Assembly (NCBI RefSeq): GCF_028598805.1
Contig: NZ_JAQRFI010000023.1
Location: 1-64,000, forward strand
DNA from: Xenorhabdus yunnanensis
Lineage (GTDB): Bacteria > Pseudomonadota > Gammaproteobacteria > Enterobacterales > Enterobacteriaceae
Direction: 5' to 3'
DNA: 64,000 bases
Shown here piece by piece: positions 39,348-49,649 of this stretch. The notes under the pieces are model-generated. The model was given only the letters and a program-made list of their open reading frames with translations. It made no database searches and was not told where the DNA came from. The translations under genes were made by a program, and so were the position numbers. The stretch's first letter is position 1, and every line of letters starts with the position of its first letter.

Positions 39348-40187
39348 ATGCGCCATATTAAGAAATCGTTGTTGAAGCTAGCAGCCCTATTTTTTTTAGT
39401 CAGTGCCACATATGGTTATGCTGGTGCTTATGTGATGCCGGTTAATACGATAATACAAGGGAGCCAAACTTCCACGACCATGGAAATCATTGCATGGACA
39501 GAGGAAGAGGGTATTCCTAATCCTTGTTATGGAAGAAGTAAATGCTATGTTGGCCCTGATGTTCAATATAGAAATGGTCAAAAACCAGGCATGTACGGCG
39601 CCTGTAAGGAGGCAGGGGCATGCTTGCAAGATGCCCAGAAATATCGGACAACCGCCGATGTGATGAATGCGTATAAACAGCGGATTGGTGTCCCTATACG
39701 GGTTACATTTTCTATTATTAGCGCAGAAGCGGACTGCGTAGGTTTATTTTATGCGTCTAGAATAAATAAGGGATATGGTGATGGGGAAAAATTCCCTAAC
39801 TCCACTTGCAACAAAATGCCCCCTCCGAATCAAAGTTGTCAAATCAGTTTGCCTTCTGAAATTGCCTACGGGGAATTAACTGCACTAGAAGTAAATAATG
39901 CGACCCGATCAATTAACGGCCATTTTAAATGTGCTATTTATAGCAACAAAATAATGTTGCATACCAGATCAATTAATGATGATACGAGAGTGTACTTCGA
40001 TTCTAATAAACAAATGTATTCAACATTACAAATTAATGGAAGAAATGCAGCAGATGGCGTGAACGTTACTGCTCAAGGAGAGAATATACCTACTAATTTC
40101 ACACTAACATCAATACTGCACACAATAACTCCACCAAAAGCCGGTAAATATGAAGGCACTGCAATAGTTTTTTTAACTTATTTATAA
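39348..40187 (+). CDS. mrxH: Fimbrial tip adhesin (MrpH-like)
   Basis: The 279-aa protein has a signal peptide (ending YGYAGA), a Cys-rich N-terminal region (about residues 55-180, eight cysteines, consistent with a receptor-binding domain) and a C-terminal pilin domain (QINGRNAADGVNV ... KYEGTAIVFLTYL). This two-domain plan and the last structural position match the MrpH tip adhesin of Proteus. The binding specificity cannot be read from sequence. It lies 18 bp before the regulator gene. Confidence 0.75.
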   Translation: MRHIKKSLLKLAALFFLVSATYGYAGAYVMPVNTIIQGSQTSTTMEIIAWTEEEGIPNPCYGRSKCYVGPDVQYRNGQKPGMYGACKEAGACLQDAQKYRTTADVMNAYKQRIGVPIRVTFSIISAEADCVGLFYASRINKGYGDGEKFPNSTCNKMPPPNQSCQISLPSEIAYGELTALEVNNATRSINGHFKCAIYSNKIMLHTRSINDDTRVYFDSNKQMYSTLQINGRNAADGVNVTAQGENIPTNFTLTSILHTITPPKAGKYEGTAIVFLTYL

Positions 40188-40205
40188 ATTGAGAGTAGAG
40201 ATATC

Positions 40206-40481
40206 ATGCAAGTCAGTATGTTGGTAGGAAAAAGAATCCAAATGAAAAGAAGAGAAATTGGAGTGACAGCAGTAGAGCTGGCAGACAAAATTGGAGTGAG
40301 CCATCAGCAATTGTCACGTTATGAACGAGGTACTAATAGAATCAGTCTGGAGCATTTGGTCGCTATTTCTATTGCCTTAGAGACTCCCGCAAACTGGTTT
40401 TTGGAGGACTGTTTTACTCCCCCTAAGGTTAATATGAATAATCAATATGCCTGTGTAGCAGAAACAGTATTGGGCTTGTAA
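40206..40481 (+). CDS. mrxJ: MrpJ-like HTH regulator of fimbriae/motility
   Basis: This 91-aa XRE-type helix-turn-helix protein has VGKRIQMKRREIGVTAVELADKIGVSHQQLSRYERGTNRISLEHLVAIS as the DNA-binding core and the WFLEDC segment in the tail. In Proteus, MrpJ is encoded at the end of the mrp operon and represses flagellar genes, so that cells making fimbriae do not swim. The same position at the end of this operon supports an equivalent role. Symbol by analogy. Confidence 0.78.
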   Translation: MQVSMLVGKRIQMKRREIGVTAVELADKIGVSHQQLSRYERGTNRISLEHLVAISIALETPANWFLEDCFTPPKVNMNNQYACVAETVLGL

Positions 40482-40512
40482 CACTGAGCTTATATTGATA
40501 TCAAATGGCACT

Positions 40513-40590
40513 GGATAATAAATAGCATTGATACTAAATAGTACGGATATTAAATAGTGCGGATATTAAATAGTGCGGATATTAAATAGA
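40513..40590. repeat. 16-bp tandem repeat array
   Basis: Nearly five consecutive 16-bp units: GGATAATAAATAGCAT, TGATACTAAATAGTAC, then two identical copies of GGATATTAAATAGTGC, and a partial GGATATTAAATAG. It lies between the last fimbrial gene and its terminator. Confidence 0.9.
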
Positions 40591-40614
40591 AAAAGATTAA
40601 AGTATCAAAAAATT

Positions 40615-40645
40615 AAAGCCATTCCCGTCCAGGAATGGCTTTTTT
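40615..40645 (+). terminator. Terminator of the fimbrial operon
   Basis: The AAAGCCATTCC/GGAATGGCTTT stem with a 6-nt loop is followed by TTTTG. Confidence 0.92.
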
Positions 40646-40699
40646 GTAACTCAAACTTTATCGAGAAACATAAAAAATATCAGGTCAAATGGTTAACAT

Positions 40700-40718
40700 T
40701 TAGTACCAAACTGTTAAC
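40700..40718 (+). repeat. Left inverted repeat of the putative invertible element
   Basis: TTAGTACCAAACTGTTAAC, identical to the reverse complement of 40981-40999. Confidence 0.97.
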
Positions 40719-40785
40719 GCAAGATGATTAAACTAATTTTTAATATTATGTTGGTTTATTATTCTAACATAATTGATGGAGTTAA

Positions 40786-40791
40786 ATTATA
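40786..40791 (-). promoter_or_regulatory. Possible promoter -10 inside the invertible element
   Basis: A perfect TATAAT on the minus strand (in GCGGTATAATTTAAC). No good -35 hexamer lies 16-18 bp upstream, and such hexamers are frequent in AT-rich DNA, so support is weak. Confidence 0.3.
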
Positions 40792-40898
40792 CCGCTTTCG
40801 ATGTCGAGCAATTTAAATTTTTGTTCAACGTGATGAAAAAAGAGAAAAATTATGATGAGGAAAAAGTGAAGGGAAATTTTTAAATAGATAATTATTTT

Positions 40899-41591
40899 TT
40901 AAAGATAAATCAAATAGTTGATTTGATTTTTGTAGGTTGGGCGAAGATCAATGGAGTTGAAAAAATGAGATAATTTATTGGTTAACAGTTTGGTACTAAT
41001 TGTCGACAATTTTCGTTTTCCTCTTTCTAGCCATATCGTCTCGAAGCGGCCCGCATTACTTGCGGTATAGCGAACGGTGTGACGAATGTTCCGATGGCCT
41101 AAATAGTCCTGAATCAAGCGGGTATCCACGCCATTGTCCGCCAAGGCATAGCCGCAAGAATGTCGTAACATGTGCGGATTCGCGCAAACCGCTAAATTGG
41201 CCTTTAAACTTGTTTGTCGGATGATTTTATAAAACTGCTGGCGAGACATACGTGCGCCTGTTCTGGACAAGAATAGCCAGTCACTCTGATCACTATTCTT
41301 ATAGCGCTGGCGTAAGGAAAGCCATTTCCGTATTAGTTGTATTTCTCTTGCCACCATTGGATGGATGGTGGAAAAGCCATTTTTCAGTCTCTGCACACGC
41401 AGCTTTTTCCCTTCTAAATCTACATCTGCCAACTGTAACCCAAGCAATTCGGATACGCGAAAACCATGGATAAAACCCATAAATATCATACAGATATTTC
41501 GGTCTGCATGTGGGTTCTTTTCCAATTCCTTCAGCAACTTTTCAATTTCTGAGTGGGTTAAGTATTTACGCTTTAATATGATATTTGACAC
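40899..41591 (-). CDS. Tyrosine site-specific recombinase (FimB/FimE/MrpI-like)
   Basis: This DNA invertase belongs to the fimbrial phase-switch family. The 230-aa protein starts at GTG. The catalytic set is complete: R45 (HGFRVSE), K70, H140 and R143 (HMLRH), H166 (GHRNIRH) and nucleophile Y175 (VRYTASNAGRF). FimB and FimE are about 200 aa; residues 205-230 here (NKLSHFFNSIDLRPTYKNQI...) form an extra tail translated from inside the 300-bp inverted-repeat element. If that element flips, translation would end TQDD-stop at 207 aa. It is convergent with the fimbrial operon, whereas mrpI lies upstream of its operon. Confidence 0.93.
   Translation of the reverse strand: MSNIILKRKYLTHSEIEKLLKELEKNPHADRNICMIFMGFIHGFRVSELLGLQLADVDLEGKKLRVQRLKNGFSTIHPMVAREIQLIRKWLSLRQRYKNSDQSDWLFLSRTGARMSRQQFYKIIRQTSLKANLAVCANPHMLRHSCGYALADNGVDTRLIQDYLGHRNIRHTVRYTASNAGRFETIWLERGKRKLSTISTKLLTNKLSHFFNSIDLRPTYKNQINYLIYL
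40981..40999 (-). repeat. Right inverted repeat, inside the recombinase coding region
   Basis: GTTAACAGTTTGGTACTAA, the exact reverse complement of 40700-40718. It covers codons 198-204 of the recombinase gene. Confidence 0.97.
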
Positions 41592-41692
41592 AGTATTCGA
41601 CTCCCTATGATTATCAAAGATACCTACTATGATTGTTGCTGATTATTCACAGACTTCAATGTTAAGCATCATTAATAAACAAAACACCAAAT

Positions 41693-41741
41693 AAAACGGC
41701 TTCCTTACTCATTGGATTACCAACTTTGGGGAAGCCGTTTT
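41693..41741. terminator. Bidirectional hairpin after carB
   Basis: AAAACGGCTTCC and GGAAGCCGTTTT form a perfect 12-bp stem with a 25-nt loop, giving A-run and T-run flanks on both strands. A second perfect hairpin (AGGATATCG/CGATATCCT, 41749-41773) lies between it and the carB stop. Together they separate carB from the recombinase gene. Confidence 0.75.
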
Positions 41742-41790
41742 TAGTAGGAGGATATCGCCAAAGACGATATCCTATTTGATAGAATTATTG

Positions 41791-44700
41791 CTATTTGGCA
41801 ATCTTAGCATGCATTTCTTGTACCGAAATGACCTGCTCAGTAGGATTGGCACTGAGTGCCATAGTGGTTGCAAAGCCGCCATTCAGGGTCGTGTCATAGT
41901 GCACTTTGTATTGCAGTGCGCTGCGACGCAGCAGTTTTGAATCTTCGATCGCCTGACGACCTGCGGTGGTATTGACGATATAGTCATATTCACCATTTTT
42001 GATTCTGTCCTGAATATGTGGACGTCCTTCATGAACTTTATTCACCAGGCGTGGATTGATTCCTGCTTCACCCAATACAATCGCAGTACCGTGTGTCGCA
42101 TCCAGTTCAAAACCATGCTTAAGTAATTTAGCTGCCAAATCGACAACACGTTCTTTATCTCCCTCGCGTACAGACAGAAGTGCCCGGCCTTTTTTACGCA
42201 TGGTGGAGTTACTGCCCAGCATCGCTTTTGAAAAAGCTTCGGCAAAGGTATGACCAACGCCCATCACTTCACCGGTAGAACGCATTTCTGGCCCCAGAAT
42301 TGGGTCAACACCCGGGAATTTATTGAATGGCAGTACCACTTCTTTCACGGAGTAGTAAGGTGGAATAATCTCTTTAGTCGCACCTTGCTCAAGCAAAGAC
42401 TGACCTGCCATCACGCGCGCTGCTACTTTTGCCAGCGGCAGACCGGTTGCTTTGGAAACGAACGGTACGGTACGTGCTGCGCGTGGGTTTACTTCAATTA
42501 GATAAACTTCGTTGTTTTTCACCGCAAACTGGACATTCATCAGACCGCGAACGCGCAGTTCAAAGGCCAGTTTTTCAACTTGCTGGCGCATGACATCCTG
42601 AATTTCTTTGCTCAAGGTATAAGCAGGCAAAGAACAGGCTGAGTCACCGGAGTGAACACCCGCTTGCTCGATATGCTCCATGATGCCGCCAATCAGGACA
42701 CGCTCACCATCACAGATGGCATCCACGTCTACTTCAATTGCATCATCAAGGAAGCGATCCAGCAGGACTGGCGCATCGTTGGATACGCTAACCGCATTCT
42801 GGAAATAACGGCGCAAGTCAGATTCGTCATATACGATTTCCATTGCACGCCCACCCAGTACATAAGATGGACGAACGACCAGTGGATAACCAATATCATT
42901 ACCTTTTTCTACGGCCTGTTCGATAGCGGTAACGGTGGCATTTGCTGGTTGTTTCAGGCCAAGGCGATTAACGGCTTGCTGGAAACGTTCACGATCTTCT
43001 GCACGGTCAATGGCATCAGGGCTGGTACCGATAATAGGTACACCTGCTGCTTCCAGTTCACGGGCCAGTTTCAGTGGAGTCTGACCGCCATACTGAACGA
43101 TAACGCCTTTTGGCTGTTCAACACGCACGATTTCCAGCACGTCTTCCAATGTAACAGGTTCAAAGTAAAGACGATCGGAAGTGTCATAATCGGTAGAAAC
43201 AGTTTCTGGGTTACAGTTTACCATGATGGTCTCAAAACCATCTTCACGCAGAGCCAGAGAAGCATGTACGCAGCAGTAATCGAACTCAATGCCTTGCCCG
43301 ATGCGGTTCGGGCCACCACCCAATACCATGATTTTCGGTTTGTCATTGTTCGGATTGGCTTCACATTCGTCTTCGTATGTGGAGTACATGTAAGCGGTAT
43401 CGGTAGCAAATTCTGCTGCACAGGTATCAACACGCTTATAAACCGGATACAAGTTGTAATCATGGCGTAGTTTACGGATCTCTTTACCCGAGATTCCCAC
43501 CAGTTTTGCCAGACGCGCATCAGCAAAACCTTTGCGCTTAAGGTGGCGCAGGAAATCAGAAGTCAGGCTGTTAACGCCGTGTTCTGCAACTTGCTCTTCC
43601 AGACGGATCAATTCTTCAATTTGTACCAGGAACCAGCGGTCAATGTTAGTCAGGTTGAAAATCCCATCAACGGACATACCAGCGCGGAAAGCATCAGCGA
43701 TATACCAAATACGCTCAGCACCTGCATTTTTCAATTCACTGCGGATTTTGGTCAGGGATTGTGGATCATCCAAATTGACTTTAGGATCAAATCCGATCGC
43801 GCCGACCTCCAGACCGCGCAGGGCTTTCTGCATGGATTCTTGGAAAGTACGGCCAATTGCCATCACTTCACCAACAGATTTCATCTGTGTGGTCAGGCGG
43901 TCATTGCTGCCGACAAATTTTTCGAAGTTGAAGCGGGGAATTTTTGTCACAACATAATCAATGGAAGGCTCGAAAGACGCAGGTGTACGCCCGCCTGTGA
44001 TATCATTCATCAATTCATCAAGGGTATAACCGACTGCCAGTTTTGCCGCGATTTTCGCAATCGGGAAACCTGTTGCCTTCGAAGCCAGCGCCGATGAACG
44101 GGATACGCGTGGGTTCATTTCAATGACAATCAGGCGACCATTTTTCGGATTCACAGCAAACTGAACGTTTGAGCCACCCGTTTCTACGCCGATTTCACGC
44201 AATACCGCCATCGAAGCGTTACGCATGACTTGATATTCTTTGTCGGTCAGCGTTTGTGCTGGTGCTACTGTGATGGAATCACCGGTATGGATGCCCATTG
44301 GATCGAAGTTTTCAATGGAGCAGACGATGATGCAGTTGTCATTTTTATCCCGCACCACTTCCATTTCATATTCTTTCCAGCCAATCAGTGATTCATCGAT
44401 CAGCAATTCATTGGTTGGAGAAAGATCTAAGCCGCGTTCACAAATTTCTTCGAATTCTTCACGGTTGTAGGCAATACCACCACCGGTTCCGCCCATGGTA
44501 AAAGAAGGACGAATAATGCAAGGAAAGCCAACATCTTCTGCTACTGCCAGAGCTTCTTCCATAGTATGGGCGATACCAGAACGTGCAGTATCCAAGCCGA
44601 TTTTTTTCATCGCCTTGTCGAAACGTTGACGATCTTCGGCTTTATCAATCGCATCAGCCGTTGCACCAATCATGGTTACGCCAAATTCTTTTAGTACACC

Positions 44701-45015
44701 TTGGCGTTCCAGTTCCAGCGCGCAGTTTAGTGCTGTTTGCCCGCCCATTGTAGGCAAGACTGCATCTGGGCGTTCTTTTTCAATGATTTTACGTACAACT
44801 TCCCAATGGATTGGCTCGATATAGGTCGCATCTGCCATTTCAGGATCGGTCATTATTGTTGCTGGATTCGAGTTTACCAGAATGACGCGATAACCTTCTT
44901 CCCTCAGCGCTTTACAAGCTTGGGCGCCGGAGTAGTCAAATTCACAAGCCTGACCGATAACAATCGGGCCAGCACCTAAGATCAGGATACTTTTAATATC
45001 AGTACGTTTTGCCAT
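41791..45015 (-). CDS. carB: Carbamoyl-phosphate synthase, large subunit
   Basis: CarB makes carbamoyl phosphate from bicarbonate, ATP and the ammonia supplied by CarA, for arginine and pyrimidine synthesis. The 1074-aa protein shows the internal duplication of two ATP-grasp synthetase halves. Each half begins with a pre-ATP-grasp motif ([19 protein letters not shown] and [19 protein letters not shown]). Between them is the oligomerisation domain, and the C-terminal MGS-like allosteric domain ([25 protein letters not shown]) follows. It lies 17 bp after carA and is co-transcribed with it. Confidence 0.98.
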   Translation of the reverse strand: MAKRTDIKSILILGAGPIVIGQACEFDYSGAQACKALREEGYRVILVNSNPATIMTDPEMADATYIEPIHWEVVRKIIEKERPDAVLPTMGGQTALNCALELERQGVLKEFGVTMIGATADAIDKAEDRQRFDKAMKKIGLDTARSGIAHTMEEALAVAEDVGFPCIIRPSFTMGGTGGGIAYNREEFEEICERGLDLSPTNELLIDESLIGWKEYEMEVVRDKNDNCIIVCSIENFDPMGIHTGDSITVAPAQTLTDKEYQVMRNASMAVLREIGVETGGSNVQFAVNPKNGRLIVIEMNPRVSRSSALASKATGFPIAKIAAKLAVGYTLDELMNDITGGRTPASFEPSIDYVVTKIPRFNFEKFVGSNDRLTTQMKSVGEVMAIGRTFQESMQKALRGLEVGAIGFDPKVNLDDPQSLTKIRSELKNAGAERIWYIADAFRAGMSVDGIFNLTNIDRWFLVQIEELIRLEEQVAEHGVNSLTSDFLRHLKRKGFADARLAKLVGISGKEIRKLRHDYNLYPVYKRVDTCAAEFATDTAYMYSTYEDECEANPNNDKPKIMVLGGGPNRIGQGIEFDYCCVHASLALREDGFETIMVNCNPETVSTDYDTSDRLYFEPVTLEDVLEIVRVEQPKGVIVQYGGQTPLKLARELEAAGVPIIGTSPDAIDRAEDRERFQQAVNRLGLKQPANATVTAIEQAVEKGNDIGYPLVVRPSYVLGGRAMEIVYDESDLRRYFQNAVSVSNDAPVLLDRFLDDAIEVDVDAICDGERVLIGGIMEHIEQAGVHSGDSACSLPAYTLSKEIQDVMRQQVEKLAFELRVRGLMNVQFAVKNNEVYLIEVNPRAARTVPFVSKATGLPLAKVAARVMAGQSLLEQGATKEIIPPYYSVKEVVLPFNKFPGVDPILGPEMRSTGEVMGVGHTFAEAFSKAMLGSNSTMRKKGRALLSVREGDKERVVDLAAKLLKHGFELDATHGTAIVLGEAGINPRLVNKVHEGRPHIQDRIKNGEYDYIVNTTAGRQAIEDSKLLRRSALQYKVHYDTTLNGGFATTMALSANPTEQVISVQEMHAKIAK

Positions 45016-45032
45016 TTTTCTTCTTCTCCTGA

Positions 45033-46193
45033 TTATTTGGTGTTCTGGGCGTTTGTCTGGCGATATTCTTCAATAAGCTCAATAAAGTGATCGAACAAAG
45101 AAGCTGCTTCATGTGGGCCGGGGCTGGCTTCAGGATGCCCCTGAAAACTGAATGCAGGTTTATCAGTGCGATGAATGCCTTGCAATGTGCCATCGAAGAG
45201 TGACTTATGCGTGACGCGCAGATTGGCTGGCAGTGAACTTTCAGCAACCGCAAAGCCGTGGTTTTGTGCTGTGATCATGACGACATCGCGATCCAAATCT
45301 TTAACAGGATGGTTGCCACCGTGATGACCAAATTTCATTTTCACGGTTTTTGCACCACTGGCCAGCGCCAGTAATTGATGTCCCAAACAGATACCAAATA
45401 CAGGGATTTCGGTATTCAGGAAAGTTTTGATTGTTTCAATAGCATAGTCGCATGGTTCTGGATCACCAGGCCCATTGGACAGGAAAATGCCATCTGGTGC
45501 CATTTTCAGCACTTCATCAGCCGGGGTTTTTGCCGGAACAACAGTAACGCGGCAGCCGCGATCCACCAGCATCCGCAGGATATTGCGCTTAACTCCAAAA
45601 TCATAGGCCACAATGTGGTAAGGTAATTCTTGTTCTTTGCGAGCTTCTGGTAGCCCATCCGCTAATGTCCAACTTCCTTGCACCCATTGATAAGATTGTG
45701 CTGTCGTGACTTCTTTCGCTAAATCCATGCCTTTCAAGCCAGGGAATGCTTTTGCTTTTTCCAGTGCAACTTGGGTGTCTGCCTCATTACCCGCAATGAT
45801 ACAACCGTTCTGTGCCCCTTTTTCTCTTAATAGGCGGGTCAGTTTACGTGTATCGATATCTGCGATGGCGACAATATTGTGACGTTTCAGGTAATCAGAC
45901 AGATTTTCTTCACTGCGGAAGTTGCTGGTCACTAAGGGCAAATCACGGATAACTAAGCCTTGGGCTTGAATGGTGGGGGATTCTTCATCAGCGGCATTGA
46001 TGCCGACATTACCAATATGAGGATAAGTAAGAGTAACAATTTGGCGGGAATAGGAAGGGTCGGTAAGTATTTCTTGATATCCGGTCATTGAGGTATTGAA
46101 GACCACTTCTCCAACAGCCACACCTTTTGCACCAATGGCGCGACCGTGAAATTGGGTTCCATCTTCCAGGACCAATATAGCTGACTTAATCAA
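45033..46193 (-). CDS. carA: Carbamoyl-phosphate synthase, small subunit
   Basis: CarA is the glutaminase subunit that delivers ammonia to CarB. The 386-aa protein has the N-terminal CPSase domain ([18 protein letters not shown]) and a class I glutamine amidotransferase domain with the nucleophile Cys in [11 protein letters not shown] and the His in [12 protein letters not shown]. The start is TTG with GGAGGG upstream, as in E. coli carA. It is first in carAB, downstream of an ARG-box promoter. Confidence 0.98.
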   Translation of the reverse strand: MIKSAILVLEDGTQFHGRAIGAKGVAVGEVVFNTSMTGYQEILTDPSYSRQIVTLTYPHIGNVGINAADEESPTIQAQGLVIRDLPLVTSNFRSEENLSDYLKRHNIVAIADIDTRKLTRLLREKGAQNGCIIAGNEADTQVALEKAKAFPGLKGMDLAKEVTTAQSYQWVQGSWTLADGLPEARKEQELPYHIVAYDFGVKRNILRMLVDRGCRVTVVPAKTPADEVLKMAPDGIFLSNGPGDPEPCDYAIETIKTFLNTEIPVFGICLGHQLLALASGAKTVKMKFGHHGGNHPVKDLDRDVVMITAQNHGFAVAESSLPANLRVTHKSLFDGTLQGIHRTDKPAFSFQGHPEASPGPHEAASLFDHFIELIEEYRQTNAQNTK

Positions 46194-46204
46194 AACGCCC
46201 TCCA

Positions 46205-46243
46205 GTATGAATAATTAGTCGCATCCAATGCATATTAATTCAG
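46205..46243 (-). promoter_or_regulatory. ArgR operator (two ARG boxes) upstream of carA
   Basis: Read on the minus strand, CTGAATTAATATGCATTG and GCGACTAATTATTCATAC are two 18-bp ARG-box-like sites separated by 3 bp. They lie 12 bp before the carA start codon and match the sequence and spacing of the arginine-repressed P2 promoter of E. coli carAB. Confidence 0.82.
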
Positions 46244-46631
46244 ATTTAATCCTTAAAATCAATGCCAATCATGATTTTTTGTCAAAATTTTGGCAAATTG
46301 CGCGCATTCTAATGATGAGAAGGGGGGTTGTCTACAAAAAATGGCATTTTTATTGGCTTTTTTACAACTTTTGGTCTTGTATTGGGTAAATGAAGCTGAA
46401 AAGTATAAGAGAAGTAGGAGAGGATAATCGATTACTGTGAGAGAAAACTTAAAAACAGAAAAAAAGTATGTTTTTTTTCGTGTTCATGGGAAAAAGGCAA
46501 CAAAAAGACTCAGTATTATTATGAAAATAGTGGTTAACTCAGTTATTTTATTGAAAATTGTTTTTATATCATAATTACACAGCTATTTAATAAATAACTA
46601 TGTAATTACAATTGATTATAATTTTTTAAAA
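46244..46631. other. carA-dapB intergenic region
   Basis: This 388-bp AT-rich spacer presumably holds the upstream pyrimidine-regulated carAB promoter (P1 in E. coli). No single element could be assigned with confidence. No gene-like frame or large repeat was found. Confidence 0.4.
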
Positions 46632-47516
<885 letters not shown>

Positions 47517-47662
47517 TTACAGCTTAACTGCCAAGAACTGGCTGCGCCAGACTTATAGTCTGACAATAAGAAAAACAGGGATCCGACGGGAAGTTATAAA
47601 AAAAACTAAACAGCGGATATCACCCTATATGTCGTTAGTCTTGTGTAGCTACTGTTTTGTAG

Positions 47663-48646
47663 TTACTCTCCTGCCTCTGGCAATTCGTAGTTATGGATTG
47701 AACGACCTTTGGCTGCTATTTTATCTGAGGTGGGTTCTTTACGAAGGCATTTGGCCAGAAACTCTATGAATACACTAAGTTTTGGTGGCAAATGCCGAGT
47801 TGGTGGGTAGAGTATCCAGAGTTCGCCAGTATAGTTGGCCTTAAAGTTCCAATCAGGTAGAACTTGAATTAATCGCCCCTGCTGTAAAGCATGCTTAGCG
47901 GTAAAATAAGGTAAACTGCCTATTCCAATGTGTTGTAGGACTGCATCAAGCCTTACCCCTGTATGATTGGCTGCATAACGTCCATGAATATTAACAGTGG
48001 CAATTTTGCTACCCTGACTGAATTTCCAGCGCGAATCACCCGGTTCTTCTCCAAGATAAATGCAACTGTGAGTTTTCAGGTCGTGTGGATGCTGTGGAGT
48101 GCCGTGTTCTGCAAGGTATTCAGGCGTTGCACATAAAATATGCCAAATATGCAATAAACGTCGTCCCATTAAACCCGGAGGAGGTTGATCTGTAATTCGT
48201 ATCGCGAGATCAACCTGATCATCTATCAAGTCGACATATCGATCATCAAGTCGTAAATTTACATCTACTTTGGGATAATGCGTAAGGAAAGCAGGTATAT
48301 GAGGATGAACTACGAAACGTCCTACCGCTTTAGGTACACTGACCCGTATTATTCCTTGTGGCTCATGACTGAAATTCCCTGATACGGTCATAACGTCCTG
48401 AGCTGCATTTACCATATCCAAACAACGCTCATAAACTTCTTGTCCACTTTCACTCAAACGTAGTTTACGTGTTGTTCTCTGTAAGAGGCGAGTTCCCAGA
48501 GCTTTTTCCAATTTGGCTACAGAACGGCTAATGGCAGAAGGAGTGGCAGCAAGCTGACGGGCTGTTTCAGAGAAACTGCCCGTCTCAACCACTTTCGCGA
48601 AAATAGCCATCTCCCGCATTAAATTTATTGTGTTATTTGTGCTCAT
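47663..48646 (-). CDS. LysR-family transcriptional regulator
   Basis: This 327-aa LysR-type regulator has an N-terminal winged helix-turn-helix (MAIFAKVVETGSFSETARQLAATPSAISRSVAKLEKALG, about residues 12-52) and a C-terminal inducer-binding domain. It is divergent from the alanyl-tRNA editing gene across 94 bp, so control of that gene or of its own is likely. The subgroup resembles the AaeR/DsdC-like regulators with the RTTRKLRLSESG segment. The effector is unknown. It is not part of the E. coli gene order here. Confidence 0.88.
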   Translation of the reverse strand: MSTNNTINLMREMAIFAKVVETGSFSETARQLAATPSAISRSVAKLEKALGTRLLQRTTRKLRLSESGQEVYERCLDMVNAAQDVMTVSGNFSHEPQGIIRVSVPKAVGRFVVHPHIPAFLTHYPKVDVNLRLDDRYVDLIDDQVDLAIRITDQPPPGLMGRRLLHIWHILCATPEYLAEHGTPQHPHDLKTHSCIYLGEEPGDSRWKFSQGSKIATVNIHGRYAANHTGVRLDAVLQHIGIGSLPYFTAKHALQQGRLIQVLPDWNFKANYTGELWILYPPTRHLPPKLSVFIEFLAKCLRKEPTSDKIAAKGRSIHNYELPEAGE

Positions 48647-48740
48647 AAGTCAAAAGTTATTTGGTTTTTCGATGGATTATCGCAATTGAGTTTATTTAAT
48701 ACAATTAGGAAAAGTTTGCTGATACCAGGGAATATTAGTT

Positions 48741-49382
48741 ATGTTTGAACGTCTTTATTTATCCAGCTCCATATTGGCAGGAGAAGTTGAAATCCTAGAT
48801 TGCTCTCTTTGCGATGATCAACGTTATGCGGTTCAATTAAAAGCAACTCCGTTTCATCCTCAAGGAGGAGGCCAACCTAGTGATACTGGCTGGCTTAATG
48901 ATGTGGAGGTTATTCATGTCACGTTAGAAAATGACAGAATAATTCATTACACAACATATCCTGTGAGTACAGGTATTGCCTTTGCCCGTGTTGATGAGAA
49001 ACGTCGCCGATTACATTCACAATTGCATTCTGCGGGGCACCTTATTGGACACATTGTTGAACTTTTGGGTTGGCATCCCATTAAGGCACATCACTGGCCC
49101 GGAGAAAGTCGTGTAACCTTTAAATCAGGGGCTGATGCACAAGCCTTTTCAATTGAAGATCTTCAAGAAAAATGTGACCAATTCATTTGTGAAAACTTAT
49201 CTTGCCAAATTACTCTACGGGATAATGGGTTTAGAGAGGTCGGTTTTAGTGAGCTTACACCTTATCCTTGTGGTGGAACACACGTGGAGTCATTAAAGCA
49301 AATTAATGGAATCCTGATACAGGATATACAGCAAAAGAAAGGTAAACTATCGGTGCAATATGATGTGGTATTTCCATCGTAA
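48741..49382 (+). CDS. Alanyl-tRNA editing protein (AlaX-type)
   Basis: This stand-alone homologue of the AlaRS editing domain, 213 aa, probably deacylates mischarged tRNA-Ala (Ser- or Gly-tRNA-Ala). Metal ligands are in HSAGH (LHSAGHLIGH, near residue 97) and in PCGGTHVE (near residue 177). The leading PFHPQGGGQPSDTG motif is the conserved substrate loop. The gene is divergent from a LysR regulator, an arrangement that suggests regulated expression. Confidence 0.9.
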   Translation: MFERLYLSSSILAGEVEILDCSLCDDQRYAVQLKATPFHPQGGGQPSDTGWLNDVEVIHVTLENDRIIHYTTYPVSTGIAFARVDEKRRRLHSQLHSAGHLIGHIVELLGWHPIKAHHWPGESRVTFKSGADAQAFSIEDLQEKCDQFICENLSCQITLRDNGFREVGFSELTPYPCGGTHVESLKQINGILIQDIQQKKGKLSVQYDVVFPS

Positions 49383-49649
49383 TTTATTTCCATAATAAAT
49401 ACTGTATTTTTACTTGAGCCTGAATTCAAATTAGATTTTGGTATCATTGTTATCTTTCTTTTTACAACAAAAGGATCTATAGTGACCTTTTAAAAAATGG
49501 AGTTTAACCCTATAGTATACCATTAATTCATTACATTATTTTATTTGTTAGTTTTAATTAAATAATAATTAATGGCAGCTGTTTTTTGGTCATTATATTA
49601 ATATGGTAAAAATGAGTAATTTTTATTACAGTCTTGTATGGGGAAGATT

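Larger units (their letters stand above)
40700..40999. other. Putative 300-bp invertible DNA element
   Basis: A perfect 19-bp inverted repeat flanks 262 bp of AT-rich DNA. A FimB/MrpI-type recombinase gene is adjacent and reads into it. The overall size is close to fimS (314 bp) and to the mrp switch (about 250 bp). The interior has no gene of its own, but includes the last 26 codons of the recombinase. A TATAAT on the minus strand (40786-40791) is a possible promoter pointing left in the present orientation. Inversion is inferred from structure; the window shows only one orientation. Confidence 0.75.

Noticed and set aside
40513..40590. Possible CRISPR array
   Set aside because: The 16-bp units are directly contiguous with no spacers, and there are no cas genes in the window.
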